From the NCBI GenBank assembly GCA_013365365.1, contig JABVXU010000079.1, forward strand, positions 62,001 through 126,000: a stretch of 64,000 nt of DNA, given 5' to 3'. Every line of letters begins with the position of its first letter. Within the stretch, counting starts at the first letter, position 1. The notes beneath the pieces are model-generated. The model saw nothing but the letters and a program-made list of their open reading frames with translations. It searched no databases and was not told the DNA's origin. Both the position numbers and the translations under genes were made by a program. This document shows, in pieces, positions 1 through 22,487 of the stretch. This stretch comes from Cruorifilaria tuberocauda (Eukaryota; Nematoda; Chromadorea; Rhabditida; Onchocercidae).

Positions 1-11144
<11,144 letters not shown>

Positions 11145-11148
<4 letters not shown>

Positions 11149-11165
11149 TCGGTTAAAGAAACCAT
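11145..11165 (-). promoter_or_regulatory. Six-codon upstream ORF overlapping the dhc-1 start codon
   Basis: On the minus strand an ATG at 11165-11163 opens a reading frame of six codons (MVSLTE) whose TGA at 11147-11145 overlaps the dhc-1 ATG (11148-11146) as A-TG-A. An AG at 11169-11168, preceded by TATTTTA, could serve as splice or spliced-leader acceptor; the small ATG would then be only two nucleotides into the mRNA. Whether it is in the mRNA is inference. Confidence 0.5.
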
Positions 11166-12893
11166 TCCTTAAAATATACAATTTAAAATTCCAATTTCTA
11201 GACATCCCGAAGAAATTTCTTTAGCGCATGAGAACGAACATAAACAACATTGCACGATGACTATAGCTCCAAGTAATTCTATATCCGAAGACAATCGACC
11301 AAATGGTTGATGATCTGGAACTGCTGATGCTTCGCAAGAATTTCTCCTTCCATCATTTCTCTCTAGTAACTTAAAAAATTCAGTCTAATTACAGTAGACA
11401 ATACTTTCTATTATCCAATCGCCCCAATATAAAATTCCAGAAACATAATAGCTTGGATTCGTAATCACAAAATTCCAATTAATCAATTCAGTCTGCTCTT
11501 TTAAAAGCCAACTGTAACATGGTTTTCAGCGAGTTTATTGAGATTCCTCTAATCCAGTCAGCAAAGTTTTCGATTATCATGAAACAGTAGCAATAGTACA
11601 GAGAGATATGAGGGCAATAGCACCCTCTCGGCAACACCAGCGCTTCGATGATTCACTCAGTGCGAATGCAAACATAATATCAATATTTCGATGAAAGACC
11701 ACAGTTTTTTATTTCGAGAAAAAGAAAATAAAGGAGAGGTGGAAGAGGGAGAGAATATCCTTGCAGAATGTCTGTCAACTTCCACTATGAATCCTTCTAT
11801 CCATCATAGCATTCTGTCCTTTCTTATCGATGCAAAAATTCGCAGAAGTGAGATTTCATCAATCTACCACTTTCATTCCGCAAATTAGAACAATGGACGA
11901 GGCCACTAGAATCTTGTAGACATCATATCCACAACACCACTTTTAATTAATTGGTGATTTGCTGTTGTGAACTGAATTACTGAATTAGACAAACAAAGAA
12001 GGACAGCAGAGTAGTAGAGTGAAGAAGAGAGATATGGAGAGAGGGAAGAGTTATGGCAGAGAAATACTTCCTTCCTCTCCTTGCTACTTCTTGGAAGAGA
12101 AAAATTAGTGAGGAAATTTAGCTTGTTACAACATAAATCAGTCTTTCCAAAAACTCATACATTTTATCTTATCAAGTAGATTTCTTAATTAAATGTAGGT
12201 AACTGGATGGCTCATTTATTGTTTTATTATCTGCAGCGGTAGTTGAGTAATTGGAAAAAATGATGTATGTGATAAAAAGTACTGTGTGACAATAATCACT
12301 TATCATTTCATGTGAAATTAATCATAATCATTCCCATTTCAGCATACGTTCTATCATTAAATGGTGTTTTTCTCGAAAAACTTTACTTACTTGTACCTAT
12401 TTGAACTCATGACTCACGCGCGAAAAAGTTTAATTTTGGTCAATTAAAGTACAGATGGCAAAGGTCGTGTAATTTAATATATTTGACCTATATTAAGAGT
12501 AGCTTTTTGCTGGAGATGAAGATAGTATAATATTACGAAAACTAATAAATAATTGCGCCTCTCAGGTAGAAAAAGAGGGTTGAAGAGAGAGTATGGACAT
12601 GAAAGATGGCGGGAATGGTTGACTGAGTGACGGACAAAGGAATATTTGAAAGATAATTTTGTTAATAATTTCTAAAAGAATTGAATTATTCGAATGGACG
12701 AAATATAATGGAGAAATGGAGGGAGGAGGAATGAAAAGAATGAATGGGAAAGCATAGAATGGAAGTTAAGTACGGCTTTTTGTTGTAATGCTTCATTCCC
12801 CTCATGATATGATAAAAGTGATTTCAAGTAATTATTGTTGAAGCATTTGTTATGTATCTATAGCACTGATCATTTCACTGTTGATCCAATTTG
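11149..12893. promoter_or_regulatory. Divergent intergenic region between dhc-1 and Ku70
   Basis: About 1.75 kb separate two genes transcribed away from each other, so the stretch must hold both promoters unless distal elements are used. It is AT-rich with purine-rich patches (GAGAGA-like, around 11725-11760 and 12005-12060). I see no conserved protein-coding reading on either strand and could not point to a specific core promoter. Confidence 0.5.
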
Positions 12894-12896
12894 CAG
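12885..12896 (+). other. Probable spliced-leader acceptor of the Ku70 mRNA
   Basis: The sequence CCAATTTGCAG ends two bases before the Ku70 ATG. A splice acceptor immediately in front of the first codon is typical of nematode trans-splicing, and no upstream coding exon is needed to explain the protein. A short 5'UTR intron is the alternative. Confidence 0.6.
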
Positions 12897-12898
12897 AG

Positions 12899-15800
12899 AT
12901 GGATGAAGATGAGGATGAGGAATTTATGGATGATGATTTTGGAGAGACTTCTACATTTGCACTGGTAGATGGTGGCAAGAAATGTACCATTTTTCTCCTT
13001 GATGCTTCACCCAAAATGTTCGAGAAATACGAGAATAATTCACAGTACGATTGTGCATTTCGAAGAGCTTTGAAAGTATAATGCATTCTACTTAAGTTTA
13101 TTGCATCATCTATACTTTTCTTTTGTGAGACCAAAGGTCCATCAAACGATGGAGCCTTCTTGATATGTATTACTAGTCGATGATAACTCTTGAAGATTGT
13201 GCGTTTGCAAATGGTCAACAAAGCAGTAACGTCAACATTCGGAGAGCATACCTGTTGCATGTTTCTAAACACTGTAAGAATTTCAACTTTTAACACTTGT
13301 CACGTAGGATTTCTCACCACACTACCAAATCTACTTTATATGCCATCAAGACGTAAAGATGGAATGTTTTAGAGCGTCATGCGTTAGAAATAAATGGAAT
13401 ATCTTTTTTTGTACGACTGAAAAACAATCATGAAAAAAAAACGGAATTGAAGTATGTGTTCTAAAATGCACTTTTAGTTGTATTTTTAGAATGAAATTTC
13501 AGTGACTTATAAACTGAGTTGGGACTTAACAGGTATCATCTTCCTGTAACATCTGACAAATTATAATCGTCAAATCTAGAATCTAAATTTCTGAGCTGGA
13601 CGGATATTTTCAGAAAAATAAGTCGCATTCAGTTGACCATGTATATATTATGCAAGAAGTTGAAGAAATATCAGCTGAGCGAATTAAGGAATTGGATCAA
13701 TTATTAAAATCAGGTATTTTTTTTGAATTCGTTGAGTACTACTTCAATGTTTTAGCATGCCTTTAGATTTTATAGCAGAATGATGTCTTTTGAGCGAAAA
13801 TTTTTAAAATTTATACTGTAGAGTTCTTTTCTTTTTATGATTGTTTCTCCATTACCCGAAAAAAAACTTTCACTTATTTATATTAAGTGAAAATTTTTAC
13901 TCATCTAAAAGTCAACATTAAAATTAAAACTTTTAACCTTAAAATGAAATCTAGCATTCAACTACTAATGCAAATTGAAAAACCAATTATAAATTATGTT
14001 TAAATTCAAATGTATTTGTAGAGGATATATTGTCAGTTTTCGAAGATATATGTGGTGGGCACGGCCATTGTGATTACAGCGAAGCACTGTTTTTATGCAT
14101 CAAAAGAGTGACTTCTCGAACGTGGGTTTCTTTGATTTTTTTTTGGAAGTTATTAATTCAATTATTTAGGATTAGCTTTGCTCATTTCTCAAGAATTTTA
14201 GTTTGCCCCATTTTCAGTAGTAGTCATGGAAATGAAATTGCAGACCTTATTTTCGAAAGCGAACAGTTTATCTGTTCACTAATGAAATGAATTTGTTTGG
14301 CGCAAATAATCAGCATCGTATCTCCGCTTGTAAAAATGCCGATGATCTTCGCAATCATGACGCAGAGTTTTCGGTTTATCCACTTATTGCTGAAGACGAT
14401 ACATTCGTATTCAATATTTTGGTACTGTTTTCAACTGACTTTTTATGATTCACCTGTGCTTATTGCTAAATTTTTGAAATTTTTTTTTGATTTTATTCCA
14501 GGAACAATTGGACCCAGATGTTGAAAAGAATTTTGAAAATATTAATGAACTGGAAAATGAGTTCGTTTTTGACAATTCTTGCGATATGTTTCTTCTTTGC
14601 TTTTAAACAAATGAATAAGTGCAAATTACCTCTTCGAAATTATGCTTTTCAAGATCTGTTTTGCAGAATACCAAAGAAGCAATACGCACATCGGAATATA
14701 GCAGGCATGGATTTCGAATTAGGAAATGGGCTAAAAATTTCAGTTGGAATGTTTGTGTTTGCCCATATTCGATTAAACTTTTCTATTTTCATGATTATTT
14801 TTCTTATAAAAAGTCACGATGCGTTATCACGAACCGAAATTCTTCAGCTACTCTTTGCTACGCCCAGAGAAGATCCCTCAACCTGCGATTCTGAATGCTG
14901 AAAAAAATGAAATTATGCAGCGGTCACATATATATGTTAATAAAGAGGTTTATATTTTAGACCCTTTTGAAAATTTTTTTGACTCATTCAGTTACTTATG
15001 GTAATTCGAATTATAATTATTTTCCAATACTTTTTTAGATGCGAAGAAAATTGATTTCTGTGATTTCCGAAATATTTTTGAACTTTTTCTTGTTAAGACT
15101 GATGAAGAAGTGCCTGTGCTCGATAAAGAAATCATTCGAAGGCGACAAATTGGAGGTGAAGTTGTTAGTTTGTCCGCAGATGAGATGGAGAACATGCGAA
15201 GATTGACACCACCAGGTTTTAGTTTTTCTGTTTTTAATTATTTTGATATGATTTATTCATTCCATTTCTTAAAAGAATGGATAATAAGCATTCCGTTATC
15301 CTTTAGTATTCTCGAATTTCTGTTTTGTCTGTGAGATATTGTTTGCAGGCATATTGTTGCTCGGATTTAAGCCTCTTTCTTGTCTTAAAATTACACATCA
15401 TGTACGAAGCTCACAGTTTGTTTATCCTCTTGAAAAGGTAAATAAATTTTTATCTTCTACACTTAGTTGAGTAGGAAGGTTTGTTTTAGAAAGATGGTTT
15501 TAATCTGATAGTTTCGTCCTACAGTTGCATTGTTGCTTGTGAAAAAAGTATGGTTGTTGTAGAATATATTTAGACTTTTCGGCATCGACCTTATACTCCA
15601 GAAATAATTGAAACTATTTTTATAAAAAAAATTTAATCGAAATCTAGTTAAAAGAAATCTAGGATTAAAAAATTCAATCCTGATTAAAATAAAATATGTT
15701 TTGTTCAATCTCAGGATATTTTGGGTTCTGCTCGGGTGTACCATATCCTTTATGAAGTTTGTATGAAACAGAAGAAAATGATTATATGTCGATATACTCA

Positions 15801-17466
15801 AAAAGCTAATGTGCCGCCAAAACTTGTCGCATTAGTACCACAGTCATCTGTTATTGATGATAGTTCAAAGGTTTTTTTCGTGTTTATACATAGAAATTTA
15901 ACCTGCATTTCCTTCACTTCCAAAAATTTGTTTCTCATTAGTTTGCTCAATTATTGTATATTTAGGACGAATTCAGTTCAAAATTTTGCTATCCTGGGTT
16001 TCATTTGGTATATCTACCATTTACAGAAGATAAGCGTGATCTCAGCGAACAAATGACTCATCCTGACGGTGACTGGCCAACCGGTAAATATTATTTTTTG
16101 ATTGGATATTTCTGTTTAATTAGTTCTCGTTAAAATCTGATATGAAATAATATATAAGTACTGGAAAACGTGCAAACTAGTAGGAATTTGTAATATGTAA
16201 ATTACGAAATTTTTGGTTTTTGCTTCAATCAATATGATCGGTTTTTAGCATCAAAAGAACAGATTGAAACGGCGAGAAAATTGGTGAAAAAACTTACAAC
16301 TAATTATTTCCCGGAAAAATTTTACAATCCAGGTGAGTAGCTCCGTGTTTCCATTATTTTAATAAAAAATAATACGAAACTGTTTATGATGAATGTGATT
16401 TTAAAACTTAAGTTTTGATTCATTGTATATCCTCTACTTTCCAGTATTGCAAAAGCATTACAAAGTGATTGAAGCTTTGGCTCTAGATTATGATGAAGTT
16501 CCGGAAGTTCAAGATCAAATCCGTACGTCTTTTGCATCTGCAAATTCATTAATTTGAGTTTCTTCAGTTCTTTTAATACAGTATTAATTTGTGACGAATG
16601 GTATTATTATCGTTATCTGCGGTGCTGATATACTTGGCTATGTCCACTTGTAGTTACTCACTAAATTCTTTAATTGCTTTTTGTATTGAACATAAAGATA
16701 GTTTAAAGATAGATAAAAATTTTTTTTAAAGAATTTTGAAATTCTGGTAACAGTGTTGTAAGCGGTTGATTTTTTGCATATTGCAATGATTATTTTAAAA
16801 TGCTAATAAACTTATAGTGACTAACTTCAGTGCGATGAATTGGTATCAGCATTCATGTAACATTCTAGAATTCTCGTCCTCTGCTATAGAAAAGGTATAT
16901 TTTAGAACCATATTTTGTATATGACGATTTTCGAAAACGCGTGGAAAAAGAGTTGGACGAATTTCGTTCCTGCTTACTTCTTTACGATTCAGAACAAAAA
17001 TGTACCAAGGAAACAAAGAACGCTGGCCAAAGAAGTTAGTTTTAAAAGTTTTTTAATTCATGTGTTCGATCTAATTTTTCATCTTTCATTTCCATATTTT
17101 TGTTTACAATTGCTTCCGTTCATCTTTCTTTACTAAACAGGTGGCAAGCAGAGCACGAAAAAGAAGAAATTGACGAGTGAGAACTTGTTATATTTGGTGA
17201 AAAATCACTTGGTAAACTTTATGAAAATGTTTTCCTTGAAACCTTTATTTCAAACAAATTAATTTTTAGCTTTGATGCTAATTTTTGCTTAAAAATAACT
17301 TCTTTCATTCCATTTAATTTTTTTTTAACACTGCAAAATTCAGTTGGAGAAAATGACAGTGGCTCAGCTAAAAAAGAAAGCAGCAGAGGAGCTTATACCC
17401 TTTAAATCAAATGCTAGAAGGACCGATATCATTGATGTAATCAAGAAACATTATGGAAGCATATGA
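12899..17466 (+). CDS. cku-70: Ku70 (XRCC6-type) DNA end-binding protein, complete
   Basis: Ku70 pairs with Ku80 as a ring on double-strand DNA ends and starts non-homologous end joining in the nucleus. Exons: 12899-13075, 13196-13273, 13614-13713, 14022-14121, 14244-14421, 14502-14564, 14667-14742, 14814-14990, 15039-15215, 15349-15437, 15715-15870, 15966-16083, 16249-16332, 16445-16522, 16906-17034, 17141-17211, 17344-17466. They total 1,974 nt and close in frame at 657 aa. An acidic N-terminus (MDEDEDEEF) leads into the vWA-like domain (CTIFLLDAS; RTVYLFTNE). The beta-barrel core contains ILLLGFKPL, SQFVYPLEK, IICRYTQ and PPKLVALVPQ, followed by YPGFHLVYLPF and EALALD. A lysine-rich linker leads to a C-terminal SAP DNA-binding domain (about residues 619-652, VAQLKKKAAEELIPF). 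The middle exons 6-8 are divergent and AT-rich; their borders rest mainly on phase. Confidence 0.9.
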
Positions 17467-17584
17467 TTTTCACTCTCATTTATGATTTAAATATATTTGG
17501 GAAAAAATATCATACGGTTACCGAACTGAACTGTTTAAAAATTAACTTAAACAATCTACCTGTATTTTTAAATTGTTTAATATA

Positions 17585-17590
17585 AATAAA
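17585..17590 (+). terminator. Poly(A) signal for Ku70
   Basis: AATAAA lies about 120 nt past the Ku70 stop codon on the same strand, a normal distance for a nematode 3'UTR. Confidence 0.6.
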
Positions 17591-17615
17591 AAAATCACAA
17601 ATGATTATCCAGGAA

Positions 17616-17621
17616 TTTATT
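17616..17621 (-). terminator. Poly(A) signal on the opposite strand
   Basis: TTTATT on the plus strand reads AATAAA on the minus strand, 46 nt beyond the stop of the short ORF at 17667-17807 and about 380 nt beyond the far-1 stop. It would end a minus-strand transcript inside the Ku70 3' flank. Confidence 0.45.
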
Positions 17622-17666
17622 GTTTTTTTTTTCGTTTTTTTTGATATATAAAGCTTATTTTGCATC

Positions 17667-17807
17667 TCATTTTGTATGTTGTCGATTAGTAATATAGACT
17701 GGGTTCTGAACAAATATTATTTTCCCATATGCTTCTTCAATTTCGATAATCCATTCACCATTTACTTTTGCAGTTTCCTTCTTTTCTTTCTGATCAATTA
17801 ATAACAT
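17667..17807 (-). CDS. Unrecognised 46-codon ORF between Ku70 and far-1
   Basis: An ATG-initiated reading of 46 residues, charged at the start (KEKKETAKVNGEW) and then beta-prone (IIEIEEAYGKIIFVQNP), ends in TGA. It sits between the convergent 3' ends of Ku70 and far-1, with a minus-strand AATAAA just beyond. A CAG at 17792-17790 would also make it a phase-0 terminal exon, but the last internal far-1 exon ends in phase 1, so it cannot simply be an alternative far-1 end. The W-x-n-G-K-I-x-F-V-x-N-P layout faintly recalls a WW domain; that is only an impression. It may be a small gene, a 3'UTR ORF or chance. Confidence 0.25.
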   Translation of the reverse strand: MLLIDQKEKKETAKVNGEWIIEIEEAYGKIIFVQNPVYITNRQHTK

Positions 17808-18002
17808 GTGAAAATCGGTGTATTATGCTGACAAATATTTTATGTGAACAGTATTAATCAAAATCAAAATGGAAATTTAGAAATTAATCCAACATTTTAA
17901 TTAATTTCTAACAATGTTTCTTTTTATCTGAAAATTGTTTTTCCAAATAGATTGACATACGACAAAAGGTAGCAGATATATTATTAATGTAGCCAAATTT
18001 CT

Positions 18003-19489
18003 CTAGTTCTTTTGTAGAAAGCTATTTGCAATCCTCTTGAATTTCTCGTCTGAAATTATTAATAAGATGGTAATCAGAATTTTGAAATGTAAGGTCAAGA
18101 ATTTCCAAAAGTCTGGAAATAAGTAAAAAATAAATTTCAAAATGTTGAGTTCGACATAAAGTGCAAGTTACAAAAAATATTGGCACTCTTCAATCTTTGA
18201 CATATCACTATAAATTAGAAATTGTATAAAAAAAGCTCACTGTTGATAATTTTTGTGGTGTGGGGGAATGTTACTCTCAATTCTTCCTTAATTTCTTCAC
18301 CAAGCCCTTGATATTTAGCAATGATGTCTCGAGCTGCCTGTTTAATTTTCTCCATGTCGAGCTTTTGCCCATCTCCTGGTCGGAGTGATCGTGCCTTGGC
18401 GATCACCTGAAATTTTGTTCATTTATTCATGTTCATAATTTATAATATAAAGTTTTTAATTAATATGCGTCATTCTAATTAAGATTTGATTGGATACTTC
18501 CAGATTAGATGGAAATTTTGGTTTAAAATATAATCCAAAATAAAATAACAAAAGTGAATGTTAAATAAAACTATAAGATAAGCTGATGTAGTTTATCATA
18601 ATAGTTTAAAAAGAAATTCAAAATAAATACCGCTTTAATTTCTTCTTTTATTTTTTTCCATTTGACTTCATACCTCATACCTCTTTAGTAACAAGAAACT
18701 TGAATTATTTTGAAATTAATGGCTTGAAATTATGCTGTCGATATGGTATAAAGTAAAGAAATTTCGAAGCAAGGGTTGAAAAGCATTTCAAATGTAAGAA
18801 TACATTGAGTACCTCATCAACAAATGCCTTAGCGTCTGGTTTCAAGCTATCAATTTTTCCTTTCACAAAATTTCGTAGTTCCATCGCTTTTTTATAAAGT
18901 TTATCGGATTTATCTTTGAGTGCTTCTAGTGCAGCATCTTCATTTGCAAATGTTGCATGCTTGCTTGCTAATTCACGAAGAATTTGCTTGTCTTCCGCTG
19001 TTAAGTCTTTGTAGAAATCTTTCACTTCGTCCGGTACAAATTCTGAAAATACTTTTGTAAATTTCTATTTAATGAATTCATGCAAATTATTATTTATGAA
19101 AATTTTCTCTCAATGTTTCTCTCAATTTATTACAAAATAAATTTTAAGATGTAAATTTAGGCTGTTTTTCGGATGGCTGTTTTTCTAGATCACATCTAGA
19201 GTTTACGGATTTCTATGAAATTTATGAAATAAAGAATTCGTGAGTACTTTCCATCAACTTTATAAACAGAAGCGTTCAAATATAGAAAGATAACAGTATA
19301 GACAGTATAAAGGATTTATGAGACTTTATACTTTTATGATTTTATCTTTACATACTTGACAATTCTTCTGTTTATAAACTTTATACCTTACATACCTTTA
19401 TACTCTTCCGGAATATTGCTCATCGAGAAAGGAATAACGTTCGCTGTAACGGTGCCAAGTAGCGCCAGCAGAATCAATTGATGATACAT
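18003..19489 (-). CDS. far-1: Fatty-acid and retinol-binding protein FAR-1 (Ov20 type), complete
   Basis: This is a small helix-rich secreted protein that binds fatty acids and retinol, peculiar to nematodes; in filariae and plant parasites it is abundant at the host interface. Exons: 19489-19396, 19042-18813, 18406-18241, 18049-18003. They sum to 537 nt, or 178 aa plus stop, the usual family length. Residues 1-16 (MYHQLILLALLGTVTA) form a signal peptide, followed by NVIPFSMSNIPEEYK. Family hallmarks include ASKHATFANEDAALEALK, LRNFVKGKIDSLKPDAKAF and the C-terminal FKRIANSFLQKN. The chain is rich in lysine, glutamate and alanine with coiled-coil-like spacing and lacks cysteine, as known homologues do. 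The match to Ov20 and Bm-FAR-1, from memory, is the best support for a filarial origin. Confidence 0.97.
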
Positions 19490-19517
19490 TTTAAACATTC
19501 AGAGAAGCTTCCGATTA

Positions 19518-19530
19518 TCTGCAATCCAGA
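19518..19530 (-). other. Probable spliced-leader acceptor of far-1
   Basis: GGATTGCAG on the minus strand ends 29 nt before the far-1 ATG, leaving a short leader. This fits trans-splicing or a short 5'UTR intron; the sequence alone does not separate the two. Confidence 0.5.
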
Positions 19531-22487
19531 CATTAAAATTACAAAACTAGCAAGAAAAACTTGATTCATATAAATTAAATCTATTCAATAGAATTTATGC
19601 AAAAACAAGGGAATGATGCGAAATAAATATCTGATGGATTGAATTAGTCTAAGTTCTTTTTCTAATTTGGAGAATAAGTATAAGAAAGATAATAGAAGTT
19701 CGAATTAACCATTCATTTTAAACTTTAACTATTCTTGTGCTATAGAAAAGCAATTTAAGAGAGAGTGTTAAGCTTATAATCTGAAGAGTTAGATATTCAA
19801 GAAAATTAGCTTTAATCATTAAAACGATAATTTTGATGTGTCTTTTTAAATTTTTATCAAGATGATGACTTTAATTAATGAGGAAAATTATTTATCGTAT
19901 TGTACGGAAAAATGGTTAAGTCACTTGAACAAGAGGTAATAGTGAGCAAACATTAAACAGTATCATCAAATTATCACTATAAATTCATTTGTTTACATGA
20001 AAGATTATTACGATGGATAGATGGAAATTGACATATTTTTGCGTGAATTTTTTTAGAAGTGTTACGTGGGACAAATTTTTATTCACATAAATAGATTTCC
20101 TTATATTTCTATATAGTCTAAAATAGCTAACATAGTTTAAAAGCTTTTTTTGTACTCATTCATAAATATATCCTTCTGAAAATCCCCAAAAAAAAAATTA
20201 ATTCTGTAAGCAAAGACTGTATTCAAGATGGTGCAATTGACTGTTGCCATAAATAATCTAATACAAAATTTGTTCCATAGACACCGTAAAGCTATAAAAT
20301 TTTCATTCCAATTCATAGCATTTAGTTGTCTTCGTCAGCTCTATAGCAACAAATATCTAGAACTTCGTCAGCTTACAGCAACAAATATTTAGAACTTGAA
20401 TGGAAATGATTTACCACAAAAAAATTATGAAAGTAATAAATTTATTACAACATGCAGTAGTCTAATTTAATTTATTAAATAGCAATTTGACTAATTAGAA
20501 TAATGCAAAACAAAGAATCGAAATCATTTCTGTAAATTCTTTCCACTGATAAATATCACTGATAAATTTATATGAAAATCTTTTAAATTAGCACTGTTTC
20601 TCGAATATCAATGAAATATGAAAACAAACTATTTGATTTATGACTTTTTGAAAATAAGAAATCAATAATAATATATAATGGAGCAAAATATCAACATCTT
20701 ATGAATGATTCCTCACTCAAAGTTCTTATAGCAATATTCACTCATAATGTATGACTTTAAATTAGATAGGATTGATTCATGATTTAAAAGCAAATTTGAG
20801 AAACTTAAATCTTGGAAGTCTTATTGCGCATCATCCTATATAAACCTCTATGACAAGAAAATTACTATCACGAATTTCTTATGATAAGAATAAATCGATG
20901 AGATTAAGGTGACTATGTTATAATTATATTATAATGTATTTATATCACAAACATTTCATGCCTATATGAATTTCAATAAAATTCATTAAATTAGATTACT
21001 TCATGAATTTCATGAATGAAATTCAAGACCTTTTTGCGAATAAAGTTTTGAATGCATCAATATTAAAACTAGAGTGCCATTGATAATTTTGCGATTAATT
21101 TAGAGATGAATGTGGTGAAAAACAACATATGAGGAGGAGGAGAGATGCATTGCTGCAAGGATTAAGCGACAAATGGCTATGAAGCAATTGATAACAGTAA
21201 TTTGAAACAAACTGGATATAAAGCGAAGTCTTTTAACGAATGCCTTTATCAATCACATTCCGCACACTTTATATCAGTATCTAAGCTTCCAAGCTGGAGA
21301 TTAATTGAGTATAGGAGAAGAAAGCTAAGCTTCATCTTTTTCTTTCAACAATGCCAATAATCAATCAACCTAATCCATTGGAAATTATAGATGTTACCGA
21401 ACAGCTGTTGTCTGTGTTAAAGTATCTTCTCATTTAACTGTAAAAATCAAAGCTTTAGCGAAAATTTTTATGAAATAAGATATCATACATTTTAAAATAA
21501 CCTTTGACTTATAATATTTCCTAACACATTCTTACTTGGAACGAAAGGAGAAAAGTGGAAAGACCAACGAACAACAGTAAAATTTCATTTAGCTAATGAA
21601 AAATTGGTCAATTTTATAGTTTTTCAAATTTGTGTTGGAAGCATAGCATCTAATGCTATTTGCAAAATGGAAGCTTGGAGATATTTTTCTCAGAGAAAAT
21701 GATTACTTCATTCTATGCCTGGTAATTCGTCGAAATTTAGGCTACTGCAATTTTTAACTGCAGGAATCTAGGCGACTAAAAAATACTACGAAAACATTTC
21801 AAATTTGTCATTTTTTTCACCCTTGTGATTACTGCATTTTACTGAATTGATCATATTTTTCATCTTTTTGAAATACTACTGAAAAACTTAAGATATTACT
21901 CTATTTTTTTTGTATTTTTTCTTATGACCGATAAGGATTCCCTCCTCTCAATATCACTACTCTCCAATTCTGGAGCAGGCTCTTAATAAACTGCTTCATC
22001 GGATATGTTGACAAGAATTAACAAATTAAAAGCATATTATCATATTTTAACATATTATCATAAGATAGACATAAGCATCATCAATAAATATGAAATATTC
22101 GTAATAGAATTATCAAATTAAATTTTAAAATACTCATGAAACTGAGTGAATTAGAACGAAGATGCAAAATTGGACACCCTTTCCCTACAAAAACTTAAGA
22201 AATAGTGAACATATATGAAGAAGGTAGCTGGCATCTTCCTTTAAATGAAATTTTTTATACATTTTATAAATACGACAGAATAAAAAACTAATAATGGCAA
22301 TAAATAACCCGGTATCGGCAAAAGTTGAATATGGGAAAACAAAGAAAGCCGCTTAAACAAAGAACTGAATTTTACTTACATTTATAAACGGACATAACAG
22401 AAAAATTCACGTAATAAGAATTTAATATAATTAAATGAGATGTTATCTAATTTTTTAGATTAACCTAGATTCAATTGTTTAGAAATT
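19531..22487. other. Intergenic region between far-1 and the transporter gene
   Basis: About 3 kb of AT-rich sequence with no convincing coding stretch on either strand. It must contain far-1 upstream control and the 3'UTR of the transporter. The only distinct structure is the two-copy tandem duplication at 20330-20394. Confidence 0.6.
20330..20394. repeat. Two-copy tandem duplication (33 and 32 bp)
   Basis: The unit CTTCGTCAGCT...AGCAACAAATAT.TAGAA occurs twice head to tail (20330-20362 and 20363-20394), the copies differing by a few substitutions and one base in length. It lies about 850 bp upstream of far-1 and looks like a recent local duplication. Confidence 0.8.

Noticed and set aside
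12850..13296. 148-codon minus-strand ORF
   Set aside because: It is antisense to Ku70 exons 1 and 2, which are clearly coding on the plus strand; it shows no domain of its own.
14667..14990. Apparent frameshift in the middle of Ku70
   Set aside because: Following one tempting frame (KISVGMF) leaves no in-phase intron. Reading exon 7 in the next frame and using the A|GTTGGA donor at 14742 joins exon 8 in phase, and the whole gene then closes at 657 aa.
17789..18241. Alternative far-1 last exon at 17789-17667
   Set aside because: The far-1 donor at 18241 is phase 1 while this candidate exon is phase 0; the proper last exon at 18049-18003 gives the known FAR C-terminus and length.
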